A DNA stretch of 61,360 nt, from NCBI GenBank assembly GCA_012517875.1, contig JAAYUB010000012.1, positions 1 through 61,360 of the forward strand, written 5' to 3'. Shown here in pieces: positions 51,529 to 61,209 of the stretch. The notes under the pieces are model-generated. The model was not told where the DNA came from. It ran no database searches and saw only the letters and a program-made list of their open reading frames with translations. Position 1 is the first letter of the stretch. Each line of letters starts with the position of its first letter. Origin of the DNA: Acidobacteriota bacterium. GTDB taxonomy: Bacteria; Acidobacteriota; JAAYUB01. Both the position numbers and the translations under genes were made by a program.

Positions 51529-52839
51529 ATGGGGAAGCAGGAAGGACTGGATCGGCGTCGGTTCATCCGGGGCGGTGTGGCCGGAGTGGTGGGAGCCGGA
51601 CTCCTGCCGGTCGGCGGTTTGCTGGCGGCGGATGAACCGCCTGCCGCGCCAGCCGATCCGAAGATCCGGGAGTACCGAACGCTGGGCCGCACGGGGTTCA
51701 AGGTGTCGGACATCAGCTTGGGCTACTGCAACGCTGAGGCGGTGATCAAGATGATGCTCGCCGGGGGGCTGAACTACATCGACACCGCCGAAAGCTACAA
51801 GAACCAGACGGTTGTCGGCAAAGCCATCCGGGACCGGGACCGGAAATCGGTCTTCATAACGTCCAAGCTGGAGCTCAAGAAGGAGGACACCGTCGAGGGG
51901 CTCACCGACCGGTTCCGCAAGTGCCTCGAGGAGCTGCAGACCGAGTACATCGACTGCATGATGAACCACATGCCGGAGGAGCTCGAACTGGTCCGGCACG
52001 GGGCGTTCCACGCCATGACGGCCAAGATGAAGGCGGACGGCAAGCTCCGGTTTGTCGGCATCGCCCATCACGGCGTGAGCTGGGCGGAGGATCCGAAGAA
52101 CCCTATGGAGATGGTGCTCGGCGCCGCGGCCGAGGACGGCCGCTACGACGTCATGCTGCTGGCGTACAACTTCCTGGCGCGCGAGGCCGGCGAGAAGGTT
52201 CTGCGACTCTGCGCCGAGAAGAATATCGGCACCACCCTGATGAAGACGGATCCCATCGGCAAGTACTACCTCCTGAAGGAACGCGTGGACAAACTCGTGG
52301 CCGAAGGGAAAGAGGTGCCGGAGTTCTACAAGAAGTACCTGGAGCGCCTCCAAAAGGATCTGGAGAACGCCCAATCGTTCATCAAGGAGCACAACCTGAC
52401 CAACCCGGCCGAGATCCGCGCTGCGGCCATCCGGTGGGCGCTGGCCAATCCCCATGTGCACGCCGTCTGCTGCAGCGCCCAGAATTTCGACCAGGCGTCC
52501 GCCTTCATGGAACTGTCGGGCACCAAGCTGACCCGCCGCGAGGCGCGCCAGCTCCAGGCGTACGCCGATGGGTTCGGCCGCTACTACTGCCGCCACGCCT
52601 GCGGCGCCTGCGAGGCGAGCTGCCCGCGGGGCGTGCCCGTCAATACCATCATGCGCTACCACCACTACTACGACGCGCACGGGCGGGAGAAGCTGGCCAT
52701 GCAGCAGTACGCCCGCCTCACCACGGCCAAGGCGGACGTCTGCACCGACTGCGAGGGTCACTGCGAGCGGAGCTGTCCCCATGGCGTGGCCATCCAGGGC
52801 CTGCTGACGCTGGCGCACCGGCGCCTCACATTGGTTTAA
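51529..52839 (+). CDS. Tat-exported aldo/keto reductase with C-terminal Fe-S motifs
   Basis: The 436-residue protein starts with a Tat signal (DRRRFIRGGVAGVVGAGLLPV), then a TIM-barrel aldo/keto reductase: GRTGFKVSDISLGYCN, GLNYIDTAESYKNQTVVGKAI, DCMMNHMP, IGIAHHGVS-type strands. The C-terminal 100 residues hold two CxxC...CP clusters (CRHACGACEASCPRGVPVN and CTDCEGHCERSCPHGVAI), as in the family of Fe-S-tailed AKRs exported with cofactor. The ATG at 51529 has GGAG six bases upstream; the longer frame from 51340 runs through repeat array E and is rejected. Substrate unknown. Confidence 0.86.
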   Translation: MGKQEGLDRRRFIRGGVAGVVGAGLLPVGGLLAADEPPAAPADPKIREYRTLGRTGFKVSDISLGYCNAEAVIKMMLAGGLNYIDTAESYKNQTVVGKAIRDRDRKSVFITSKLELKKEDTVEGLTDRFRKCLEELQTEYIDCMMNHMPEELELVRHGAFHAMTAKMKADGKLRFVGIAHHGVSWAEDPKNPMEMVLGAAAEDGRYDVMLLAYNFLAREAGEKVLRLCAEKNIGTTLMKTDPIGKYYLLKERVDKLVAEGKEVPEFYKKYLERLQKDLENAQSFIKEHNLTNPAEIRAAAIRWALANPHVHAVCCSAQNFDQASAFMELSGTKLTRREARQLQAYADGFGRYYCRHACGACEASCPRGVPVNTIMRYHHYYDAHGREKLAMQQYARLTTAKADVCTDCEGHCERSCPHGVAIQGLLTLAHRRLTLV

Positions 52840-52907
52840 GGGACGATACCCGACCCGTCTGGTTCGGGCGGGCGGTTAGTCGGTGAAGGGGTGGATCGGT
52901 GAAGCGA

Positions 52908-53180
52908 GAGGCGAATCAACCATCAATCGCATTGAAACCTGCAACCCTTTCTACGGCTCGATGACGATCACGAGCACGATTTCAAAATATGATTACGAAT
53001 TCCGAGCACGAACCCTCAACCCTCAACTGATCTCGAACCTGAAACCTGCGAACCCGGAACTTGCGAACCTGGAACCTGTGAACTTGTGAACCTGGAACCC
53101 GTGAACCCTCAGGTCCGTTCGAGATAAAACCAGGGCGCGGGTACGAGCCCCCAGCCTCGAGCCACAAGTCTCAAGTTGTT
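52908..53180. repeat. Intergenic array F, mixed hexad/heptad/octad words
   Basis: The gap 52840-53179 between convergent genes begins with AACCATC-type words (from about 52918) and ACG hexads (GATGACG, ATCACG, AGCACG at about 52960-52978). GAAC units follow that alternate seven and eight bases (GAACCTG, AAACCTGC, GAACCCG, GAACTTGC, GAACCTG, GAACCTGT ... 53034-53116). Finally come five heptads AGCCCCC, AGCCTCG, AGCCACA, AGTCTCA, AGTTGTT (53146-53180) whose last base is the first base of the queF stop codon. Confidence 0.78.
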
Positions 53181-53587
53181 CACTCCCCCTTCCGGTATTC
53201 CGCCTCCACCGTGATGGCGATGCCGCCGCGGGCGGCGAACTCGCCGCGGACCACGCACCACCGGGGCGCCAGCGCCCGCACCAGGTCGTCGAGGATCGTG
53301 TTGGTCACATGTTCGTGGAAGGCGCCCTCGTTGCGGAACGACTCGAGGTAGAGCTTGAGCGACTTGGACTCCACGATCTTCCGGTCGGGAACGTACTCGA
53401 TGGTCAGGCTGGCGAAGTCCGGCTGGCCGGTGACGGGGCAGACGCAGGTGAACTCGTCGGTTTCGAGAGTGACCGTGTAGTCCCGCTTTGGATGCCGGTT
53501 GGGGAACGTCTCCAGCTTGCGGCTCGGCTTGGCCGGGTGGCCGAGAATCGTCAAACCATTCGCCTTGGATTGTTTCTTTGTGGCCAT
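53180..53587 (-). CDS. queF: NADPH-dependent 7-cyano-7-deazaguanine reductase (QueF, type I)
   Basis: The 135-residue enzyme reduces preQ0 to preQ1 in queuosine synthesis. The single-domain type I form is complete: catalytic Cys50 and Asp57 in [12 protein letters not shown], Glu73 in ESKSLKLYL, and FHEHVTN (His91-His93). The ATG at 53587 is preceded by AGGAGGA; a longer frame to 53674 is rejected because the promoter lies within it. No other queuosine gene is in the window. Confidence 0.95.
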   Translation of the reverse strand: MATKKQSKANGLTILGHPAKPSRKLETFPNRHPKRDYTVTLETDEFTCVCPVTGQPDFASLTIEYVPDRKIVESKSLKLYLESFRNEGAFHEHVTNTILDDLVRALAPRWCVVRGEFAARGGIAITVEAEYRKGE

Positions 53588-53603
53588 GGCGCATCCTCCT
53601 GAG

Positions 53604-53616
53604 GTGACACTGTCAC
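53604..53616. promoter_or_regulatory. Inverted repeat at the queF -10/start site
   Basis: GTGACA (53604-53609), one base, TGTCAC (53611-53616). It overlaps the edge of the -10 box and the likely start site, an operator-like position. Confidence 0.5.
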
Positions 53617-53644
53617 TGTACCGCCCGCCGGTCCGGACCGTCAA
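53615..53644 (-). promoter_or_regulatory. queF promoter
   Basis: Minus strand: TTGACG (53644-53639), 18 bases, TACAGT (53620-53615). It lies inside the only longer reading frame for queF and so supports the start at 53587. Confidence 0.6.
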
Positions 53645-53699
53645 CGGCTTTTTCGTTTCAGGCTGTTGGATCAAGCGACGAAAGCCCGTGGCGTCACCA

Positions 53700-54164
53700 T
53701 CAGGGCGTCAGCGGAATCTTCTGGGCGATATCGTGGCGCAGGAAGGCGTCCAGCTTGTTCTCGAGCTGGTAGAAGCGGGTCACCTTCGAGGCGGGCAGGA
53801 CGGCGCGGAACCTGGCCACCCACTGCCGGCGTGTGGCGAGCAGCGCCTCCTCGAAATCCAGCCATGCGTCCAGCAGTTGCCCGGCCTGCAGCTCGCTCAG
53901 AGTGGCGGGCGATTGGGCGAATTTCAGGAGACGGTCCACGAGGGGATCGCCCAGAGGCTCGATCGCCGCATGGTATTCCCGGTACAGGGGCCAGAACGCC
54001 GCCGCCTCCGCTTCAGTGAGCGTCAGGTTGTCGCGGATGATCGTCTGCCGCTGGGTCAGGATGATCTGGCGGTTCAGCTCGACGCGGGCCCGTTCCTGGG
54101 CGGCGGTCCCGGCCGTCAGCAGGCCCAGCAGGCAGATGATGATGGTCAGGAGACGTGGATGCAT
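53700..54164 (-). CDS. Small exported protein, paralogue of the one at 43977-44459
   Basis: The 154-residue protein has an N-terminal signal peptide ([20 protein letters not shown]), then a helical body. It shares [18 protein letters not shown] and [19 protein letters not shown] with the protein at 43977-44459 and ends [14 protein letters not shown] precedes the ATG. The motif 'FWPxYxxY' followed by a C-terminal 'LENK' helix suggests a periplasmic helical hairpin; function unknown. It lies between the queF and lipocalin genes. Confidence 0.66.
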   Translation of the reverse strand: MHPRLLTIIICLLGLLTAGTAAQERARVELNRQIILTQRQTIIRDNLTLTEAEAAAFWPLYREYHAAIEPLGDPLVDRLLKFAQSPATLSELQAGQLLDAWLDFEEALLATRRQWVARFRAVLPASKVTRFYQLENKLDAFLRHDIAQKIPLTP

Positions 54165-54273
54165 GCGAAACCTCTGGATGGGGATATCCGGCGCGGGCTA
54201 GCAGACACCGCCGGAACGGATCTGCCAAAGAACAGTTCCAACGGACGCCAGAAATCGGCGCCGCCGGGGGCGT

Positions 54274-54783
54274 TCAGGGCTGGGGCGTGGTGATGATCGG
54301 CTTCAGGTCATATCCCTGGACGGCGATGCGCCGGAGGATGTCGTCATACACCGCCGGTTCCAACGCCGGGGTGCGGCTCAGGATCCAGAGGTACTTGCGG
54401 TCGGGGTGGCCCACCACCGCCCAGCGGTAATCGGGATCCAGTTCGATGACCCAGTAGGCGCCGCTGAACGGCCAGAAGAACTGGACCTTCAGCTTGGCGT
54501 TCGTGGCGCGGTCAACCACCCACGCCTTGCCGCGGGCCTCGCTCGTGTCGCCGTCCTGTTCTCGGCAGCGGTTGATCACGGTGATTTTGCCGTCAGGGCG
54601 CAGCTCGTAGGTGGCGGTGGTCCCGCCGGCACACTGCTTCTGGAAGAAATTGGGGTAGCGGGCAATCTCGTACCATGTGCCGGCGTAGCGCGTGAGGTCG
54701 ACGCGGTCCACCACGCGGGGCGGTGCCGCTTGGGAATGCGCCGCGGTGAGGCAAAGCAGGGTACCGATGGTTAACCAGCGCAT
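54274..54783 (-). CDS. Lipocalin (Blc-like, exported)
   Basis: The 169-residue beta-barrel protein has a signal peptide (MRWLTIGTLLCLTAAHSQA) and the lipocalin motifs YAGTWYEIARYPNFFQ (the GxW signature), RAVINRC-like strand KITVINRC, and YLWILSRTP with a C-terminal YDLKPIITTPQ. It matches the Blc/apolipoprotein D group that binds lipids at the outer membrane. It lacks a lipobox, unlike E. coli Blc. GGAGG precedes the ATG at 54783; an upstream frame to 54828 is rejected. Confidence 0.88.
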   Translation of the reverse strand: MRWLTIGTLLCLTAAHSQAAPPRVVDRVDLTRYAGTWYEIARYPNFFQKQCAGGTTATYELRPDGKITVINRCREQDGDTSEARGKAWVVDRATNAKLKVQFFWPFSGAYWVIELDPDYRWAVVGHPDRKYLWILSRTPALEPAVYDDILRRIAVQGYDLKPIITTPQP

Positions 54784-54889
54784 GGGCCGCACCTCCGAAT
54801 GTGACTGGCAATCACCCCGTGATTGCAATCGATCCGACCCGTGCTGGGATGCGCGGAGCGGCCGCCGGATTCCGCCGGCGGATTGCAGG

Positions 54890-57800
54890 TCAGGCCTTTT
54901 CCGGTGCGTCCGGAGCCGCTAGGCCCGCCGCCCGGCGCACGACGCGCACGGTCCAGTCGCGCAGGTCCTCCACCACAAGGTAGAGAGTGGGCACCACCAC
55001 CAGGGTCAGGAAGGTGGAGGTGGTCAGTCCGCCGAACAGGGCCAGGGCCACCGGTGCGTACTGCTGGGCCCGGAAGCTCACGGCGCCGAACCACTGGGGC
55101 ACGATCACCGGGAGGATCATGGGCAGCAGGCCGAAAATGGTGGTCATGGCCGTCATCAGGATGGGGCGAAGCCGGTCCTTGCCGCCGGTGACCAGCGCCT
55201 CGAGCCGCGGCAGCCCCTTTTCCCGGCGCAGGATGTTGACGTGGTCCACAAGGATGATGGCGTTGTTCACCACCACCCCGCACATGAGCATGATGCCGAG
55301 GTAGGCGGTGGAAGACAGCGGCGTCCCGGTGAGCCAGAACGTCAGGCTGACACCGGTGATGGCGAACGGCACGGTGATCATGATGATCATGGGCTGGGCC
55401 AGCGACTCGAACAGCGACGCCATGATGATGAAGATGAACAGCAACGCCAGCCATACGGCGAAGGTCTGCATCTCCTGGCTCTCGGCGAAGCGTCGGAACG
55501 AGCGGCCCATCTCCCACGAGTAGCCGGGCGGCAACTCGAGGTCGCCCAGGGCGTCCTGGAGGCTCTGCTGGAGCCACATCATGCCGGAACGGCCGGTGTT
55601 GGCCGAGATGGAGACGATCTGCTTCCGGTTTTCCTTGCGGATCACTCGCGGCCCGGCCTGGAATTCGGGCTGGGCGACGGTGGACAGGGTGACCAGCGCG
55701 CCCGACGGGGCGGCCACTTTCAGGTTCAGGATCTGGTCGATGCTCTTCCGGTCCGCCTCGCGGAAACGGACGATCACATCCACCTCGCCCATCTCGGTGT
55801 TGTAGCGGGTGGTTGCCCGTTCGCTGAGCGCGCCGCTGATGGTCTGGGCCACCTGCCGCGGGTTGAGGCCCAGCGACTCGGCCTTGACCCGATTGACGCG
55901 GAAGTGCAGCTCCTGATCGCCGCTCTCGAGGTCGGTGGTGACGTCCTTGACCTCGGGCAGGCTCATGAGCCGGGTCTTGATCTGTTCGGCGTAGAGGGCG
56001 AGGATTTCGCGGTTGTCGCCGCGCAGCTCCACGTTGAAGCCGCCCTCGGAACCGCCGAAGTGCCGCATGGCGCCCACCTGGTATTCGACACCGGGCTCGG
56101 CCGGCAGCAGCGCCTGCATCCGCTCCTTCAGGATGTCGACAGACGTGAGCTGGTCGCCCTCCTCGGTGAAATAGAGGCTGAGCTCACCGCTGTAGCGGCC
56201 CAGGCTCCGCCGCTCCTTGCCGTAGGAGGTGGTGTAGGTCTCGACCTCCAGCGCCTGCCGGTTCTTGGCCACCGTGTCCTCGATCCGGTCGAACAGGGCC
56301 GCCATCTCCTCCATGTTGTAATTCGACGGCATCAGCACATTGACGTTCAACTCGCGCGCCGCCACCCGGGGCATGTCCTCCTGCTCGATCTGGGAGAAAA
56401 GCCAGAAGCTGAACCAAAGCACCGGGACCAACAGCAGCAGCACGACATAGCGTCCGCGCAGGGTCCAGGCCATGAACCGGCCGTAGAGTTGGGTGATCCA
56501 CTGCAGGAGGCGCAGCTTGGGCTTTTCCTGGCCGGTGTAGATCCGCGAAGCGATCATGGGCACGAGGGTGAGCGAGACGACCAGCGAGGAAACCAGCGCC
56601 AGGGTCACGGCGATGCCGAAGTCGCTCATGAACTTGCCGAACATGGACTGCGAGGCGAAGAGCAGCGGCACGAAGACAATGATGGTGGTCAGGGTCGAGG
56701 CGGTCACGGCCATGCCCACTTCGCGACTCCCCACCCGGGCGGCGTCCATGGCGTTGAGCCCTTCCTCCTGCCTGTGGCGGAAGATGTTCTCCAGCACCAC
56801 GATGGAGCTGTCCACGATCATTCCGACGGCGAACACCATGCCCATGAGCGAGATGATGTTGATGCTGATGTCCACGACGCCGAGAGACCGGAGGGCGTAC
56901 ATGCCGGCGAATGTGAACACCACGCAGATAGGCATCGAGATGGACAGAATGAGCGTACTGCGGACCTTCCAGAGGAACAGAAACATGATCGCCAGCGCCA
57001 ACAGGCCGCCGTACATGCCGCCCTCGCTCAGGTCGGAGATGGTGCCCAGGATCTCCTCCGACGAGTCGCGGAACACGCGGTACTCGAGCCCTCTGAGCTC
57101 GGGCAGCTTGTGCAGCTGCTCCAGCTCGGCCGTCACCGACTGGCACACCTCCACAACATTGGCGGTGGAGGCCTTGAAAATCCGCACAGTCACGGCATCC
57201 TGGCCGTTGAAGTGATAGACGCTGGTCCGTTCGGGATAGGCATAGCGCACGTCGGCTACGTCGCGGATGCGCACCGTGGTTCCGCGGATGGGCAGGTCCC
57301 GGATCTCCTGCAGGTTCTGGAATCGGCCCACCGCCCGCAGGAAGTACTTCTTGCCCTGTTCGTACAGGTACCCGGATCCCAGGTCCAGGTTGTTGTTCCG
57401 GAGAGACTGGCCCAGGGTGTATACATCGAGGCCGAACGCCTGCACCCGGTCCGGATCGATGTCGATGTACACGTCTTTCTGGTCGAGGCCGCGGACGTCC
57501 ACGTTGGCGACGCCGTCGATCCGCTCCAGCCGGGGGCGGATCACGTTGTCCATCAACGGGTTGAGTTCGTCGCGCGACTGCTTCAGGGTCATGGTCAGAT
57601 GGAGGATGGGGCTCTGGGTGGTCTGCCAGCGCCGGATGTAGACATTGCGCACGCCCGATGGAAGCAGGTTCCGCACCTGGTCGATCTTGTCGCGCACCTC
57701 CAGGCTCTTCAGGTCCATGTCCGCGTCGTAATCGAATTCGAGCATGACATTGGAGCCGGAGCCGGAGGACGACGACGACATGCTCTTGAGTTCGGTGACG

Positions 57801-58018
57801 GTGCCGAGGATGTCCTCGATGGGACGGGTGATGTCCTGCTCCACCTCTTCGGGTGACGACGACGGGTAATCCACCTGCACCCGGAGGCTCGGGAAGCTGA
57901 TCTCCGGCATGAAGAGGAGCGGCAGCTTGAAGATGCTGATGACCCCGAGGACGATGGCCATCAGCGTGAGCATGATCACGGTAACCGGCCGGCGGATGGA
58001 CAGTTCCGAGAGGTTCAT
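54890..58018 (-). CDS. RND efflux permease (second of a tandem pair)
   Basis: The 1042-residue HAE1-type permease begins MNLSELSIRRPVTVIMLTLMAI. TM4 carries MIVDSSIVVLEN, so the second proton-relay Asp is Ser. The ATG at 58018 overlaps the stop of the upstream permease in an ATGA quartet. The frame to 58222 is a shadow. The order adaptor, permease, permease suggests a heteromeric pump (as MdtBC) served by the adaptor at 61210. No outer membrane factor is encoded nearby on this side. Confidence 0.92.
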   Translation of the reverse strand: MNLSELSIRRPVTVIMLTLMAIVLGVISIFKLPLLFMPEISFPSLRVQVDYPSSSPEEVEQDITRPIEDILGTVTELKSMSSSSSGSGSNVMLEFDYDADMDLKSLEVRDKIDQVRNLLPSGVRNVYIRRWQTTQSPILHLTMTLKQSRDELNPLMDNVIRPRLERIDGVANVDVRGLDQKDVYIDIDPDRVQAFGLDVYTLGQSLRNNNLDLGSGYLYEQGKKYFLRAVGRFQNLQEIRDLPIRGTTVRIRDVADVRYAYPERTSVYHFNGQDAVTVRIFKASTANVVEVCQSVTAELEQLHKLPELRGLEYRVFRDSSEEILGTISDLSEGGMYGGLLALAIMFLFLWKVRSTLILSISMPICVVFTFAGMYALRSLGVVDISINIISLMGMVFAVGMIVDSSIVVLENIFRHRQEEGLNAMDAARVGSREVGMAVTASTLTTIIVFVPLLFASQSMFGKFMSDFGIAVTLALVSSLVVSLTLVPMIASRIYTGQEKPKLRLLQWITQLYGRFMAWTLRGRYVVLLLLVPVLWFSFWLFSQIEQEDMPRVAARELNVNVLMPSNYNMEEMAALFDRIEDTVAKNRQALEVETYTTSYGKERRSLGRYSGELSLYFTEEGDQLTSVDILKERMQALLPAEPGVEYQVGAMRHFGGSEGGFNVELRGDNREILALYAEQIKTRLMSLPEVKDVTTDLESGDQELHFRVNRVKAESLGLNPRQVAQTISGALSERATTRYNTEMGEVDVIVRFREADRKSIDQILNLKVAAPSGALVTLSTVAQPEFQAGPRVIRKENRKQIVSISANTGRSGMMWLQQSLQDALGDLELPPGYSWEMGRSFRRFAESQEMQTFAVWLALLFIFIIMASLFESLAQPMIIMITVPFAITGVSLTFWLTGTPLSSTAYLGIMLMCGVVVNNAIILVDHVNILRREKGLPRLEALVTGGKDRLRPILMTAMTTIFGLLPMILPVIVPQWFGAVSFRAQQYAPVALALFGGLTTSTFLTLVVVPTLYLVVEDLRDWTVRVVRRAAGLAAPDAPEKA

Positions 58019-61000
58019 GACTGCTTCTCGCGGATGATCCAAGTATAGAGCACCGGGATCAGCACCAGGGTCAGCAGTGTTGACGACGTCAGGCCGCCGA
58101 TCAGTGTGAGTGCCAGCGGCCTGCGGAGCTCCGCGCCGCGCGCCATGCCCACGGCCATGGGCAGGAGCCCCAGCACCGTTGTGGACGTGGTCATCAGGAT
58201 GGGCCGGAGGCGCAGGTGGCACGCCTTGATCACGGCGTCCCGGATGGTCAGGCCCCCGGCGCGGAGGTGGTTGACGCAGTCCAGGAGCACGATGGCGTTG
58301 TTCACCACCACGCCGGCCAGGATGATGACGCCGATGAACACCACCACGCTGATGCTCTGCCGGGTGAGCCAGAGGGTCAGCAACACGCCCACCACGGAAA
58401 ACGGGATGCTGAACATGATGATGAGCGGCTGGATCATCGACTCAAACTGGGATGCCATGACAAGGTAAATGAGAAAGATCGCCAGCAGCACAGCGAACGC
58501 CATGCTCTGAAAGGCGACTGCCTGCTCCTCGCTCTGGCCGCCCAGGAAGGCGGTGAACCCAATCGGCATGGGGTTGCCGGCGATCACCCCGCGGATTTCG
58601 GTGATGACCGACGCCAGGTCGCGCCCCTCGACGTTGCCGCTGATGAGGGCGACGCGTTGCTGGTTGAGTCGACGGATTTCCGCTGGCCCTTCGGCCACCT
58701 CCAGGCTGGCCACGGTGGTGAGCGGGATGGTGTTGCCGGCGGAGTCGTGGATCTTCAGCTCGCGGATCTGGGTCAGCGTCTGACGCTGCGCCTCGGGGAG
58801 GCGGACCCGGATGTCCACCTTCCGGTCAGGCCGGACAAACTCGGTGGCCACGTCGCCCAGGATCTGGTTCCGAATGGCGGTGGCCACCCCTTGGATGGTG
58901 AGCCCGTAGGCGGACAGGCGCTGCCGGTTGAAGACGATCTGCACCTCGGGATTGCCGGCCTCGGTGCTCGCCTTCAGATCGGTGAGGCCCCGCAGGCGAC
59001 ACAACTCGCCGGTCAGCCGCGCAGCCATGCGCCCCAGCACCTGTTGGTTGTAGCCCTGGATGAACACCTCCACCGGCGACTTGAAGCTGAAGAAGGTGGG
59101 CCGCGAGAACTTGTAGTCCAGCCCCGGCAGCGGCGCCACCCGGGTGCGGATCTGCTCCAGGATGTGGTCTTCGGCCGCCGGGGTCACCGTGTCGTCCATC
59201 TGGATGTACAGCCAGGCGGCGTTCTCCTTGTTCTCCTCGATGCTCATGCCGGACTGGGTGGACAAGCCGGTGACGGCATAGACGCCGGCGATGCCATCGA
59301 TCCCGCGAATCTCTTTCATCAGCAGGTCCACGGTCTGCTGGGTGTTGTCGATGGGGGTCCCTTCGGCCCGGTTCAGGGTCACCGAAAGCTGCCCCTGCCG
59401 GACTTCGGGGATCAGTTCACCGCCGAGCAACGGGTAAATGGCCACGGAGGCCACGGTCATGATCAACGTGACCAGCAGCACCACGGTCCGATGGCCCAGC
59501 GCGTAGAGCAGCAACCGCTCATATGCTCGGCTCAGGCCGGCGTACGCGATGTTGAAGCTCCAGGTCAGCGGCGTCAGCAGGAACAGGATGCCTTTCCAAA
59601 CCAACCGGATCAGACGGGACAGGAGTCCCAACAGCATTCCAGGTAGCTCGATGGCGACAAAACGGAGGACCCGTCGCACGCCGCCGGAAGGCGCACGGTC
59701 CGGGACGTGCGTTACACCGTTGGCGTCCGGCTCGGGTTTCATTCCCTTGGAGGCCAGCATGGGAATCAGCGTGAGCGACACGAGCAAACTGGCGCTGAGC
59801 GAAAACGTTACCGTCAGCGCCTGGTCGGCGAAGAGCTGCCGGGCCACGCCCTCGACGAAGACGATGGGTAAAAAGACGCAGATCGTGGTGAGAGTGGAGG
59901 CGATGACCGCCATGCCCACATCCGAGGCGCCCTTCATGGCCGCCTCGAAAACGCCAAGACCCTCCTCGCGGAACCGCTGGATGGATTCCAGCACCACGAT
60001 GGAGTTGTCCACCAACATGCCGATGCCCAGGGCCAGGCCGCCCAGGCTCATGATGTTCAGCGACAGATCGAACAGGTACATGAAGAAGAAGGTGATGATC
60101 ACCGACAGCGGGATGGAGAGCGAAATGATGGACGTGCTCTTGAAGTCGTGCAGGAACAGGAACAGGACGCCCACGGCCAGGATGCCGCCCAGGAGGCCGG
60201 TGTCCAGCACCTCGTCCACAGCCTGGCGGATGAAGATGGACTGGTCGAACACCGGCGTCAGCGCCAGGCGCACGCCCCCGACGTTGATGTCGGGGAGAAG
60301 GTCCTGGGCGCGCTGCTTGACGGCGTCAGCCACGAGGATGGTGTTGGCGTCGGCGGCCTTGTAAACGGCCAACTCGATGACCTCGCGGCCGTCGAGCTTT
60401 GTGATGACGGTCCGGTCCTTGTACCCGGAGTAGACGCGGCCGATGTCCTTGAGCAGAATGTTGGCCGACCCGCGACGGGCGACGATCACCTCGCCGATCT
60501 CGTCCACTTGCTGGAACTGGCTCAGTGTCCGCACCAGGAAACGGCGCCGCCCCTCGTCGAGAATGCCGCCGCTCAGGTTGATGTTCTCCTGGGCCAGTCG
60601 CGAGGTGATCTGGGTGATGGGCAGGTTGAGGGTGTTGAGCTTGCCGTGATCCAGCTCGACGTAGATCTCCTCCTCGAGACCGCCGTTGACCTTGACTGCA
60701 GCCACGCCCTGGATGTTCTCGAGATAGGGCTTAACCTTCTCCTCGGACAGCAAACGGATCTGGGCCAGGTTCTGGTTGCCGGTGACGCCGATGCGCAGAA
60801 TCGGGTCGGAGGACGGATCGTACTTGAGCAGGACGGGCTTCTCGGCGTCGTCGGGAAGCTGAACGAGGTCCAGCTTCTCCCGGACGTTCAGGCCGGCAAA
60901 GTCCATGTTGGTCTTCCAGTCGAACTCCAGAATGACGTACGACTCGCCGGCGCGGCTCACCGAGGAGACGCGGACGATGTTGTTCACCACGCCCACCGCT

Positions 61001-61206
61001 TCTTCGATTGGCTTGGTGATGACATCCTCGACCTCAGCCGGTGCGGCGCCCTCGTAGATCGTCTTGACCGTGAGTGACGGGTAGGTGATGTCAGGCAGCA
61101 GATTCACCGCCAGGCGGCTGTAGGAGACAACGCCGAAGATCACCAACGCCAGGATGAGCATGCTGGTGGTGACCGACCGGCGGATGGAGAATTCGACCAG
61201 TCGCAT
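58015..61206 (-). CDS. RND efflux permease (first of a tandem pair)
   Basis: The 1063-residue HAE1-type permease begins MRLVEFSIRRSVTTSMLILA. TM4 has GMLVDNSIVVLESI, with Asn in place of the second Asp. A basic cytoplasmic loop of about 60 residues between TM6 and TM7 (GMKPEPDANGVTHVPDRAP...) is larger than usual. It starts three bases after the adaptor stop and overlaps the next permease by four bases. The pair probably forms one heterotrimeric pump. Confidence 0.92.
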   Translation of the reverse strand: MRLVEFSIRRSVTTSMLILALVIFGVVSYSRLAVNLLPDITYPSLTVKTIYEGAAPAEVEDVITKPIEEAVGVVNNIVRVSSVSRAGESYVILEFDWKTNMDFAGLNVREKLDLVQLPDDAEKPVLLKYDPSSDPILRIGVTGNQNLAQIRLLSEEKVKPYLENIQGVAAVKVNGGLEEEIYVELDHGKLNTLNLPITQITSRLAQENINLSGGILDEGRRRFLVRTLSQFQQVDEIGEVIVARRGSANILLKDIGRVYSGYKDRTVITKLDGREVIELAVYKAADANTILVADAVKQRAQDLLPDINVGGVRLALTPVFDQSIFIRQAVDEVLDTGLLGGILAVGVLFLFLHDFKSTSIISLSIPLSVIITFFFMYLFDLSLNIMSLGGLALGIGMLVDNSIVVLESIQRFREEGLGVFEAAMKGASDVGMAVIASTLTTICVFLPIVFVEGVARQLFADQALTVTFSLSASLLVSLTLIPMLASKGMKPEPDANGVTHVPDRAPSGGVRRVLRFVAIELPGMLLGLLSRLIRLVWKGILFLLTPLTWSFNIAYAGLSRAYERLLLYALGHRTVVLLVTLIMTVASVAIYPLLGGELIPEVRQGQLSVTLNRAEGTPIDNTQQTVDLLMKEIRGIDGIAGVYAVTGLSTQSGMSIEENKENAAWLYIQMDDTVTPAAEDHILEQIRTRVAPLPGLDYKFSRPTFFSFKSPVEVFIQGYNQQVLGRMAARLTGELCRLRGLTDLKASTEAGNPEVQIVFNRQRLSAYGLTIQGVATAIRNQILGDVATEFVRPDRKVDIRVRLPEAQRQTLTQIRELKIHDSAGNTIPLTTVASLEVAEGPAEIRRLNQQRVALISGNVEGRDLASVITEIRGVIAGNPMPIGFTAFLGGQSEEQAVAFQSMAFAVLLAIFLIYLVMASQFESMIQPLIIMFSIPFSVVGVLLTLWLTRQSISVVVFIGVIILAGVVVNNAIVLLDCVNHLRAGGLTIRDAVIKACHLRLRPILMTTSTTVLGLLPMAVGMARGAELRRPLALTLIGGLTSSTLLTLVLIPVLYTWIIREKQS

Positions 61207-61209
61207 GAG

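Noticed and set aside
55241-57856. 871-codon plus-strand frame opposite an RND permease
   Set aside because: His/Asp/Glu/Gln-rich antisense shadow; similar cases at 9542-12028, 19081-20892 and 33232-34578 were rejected for the same reason.
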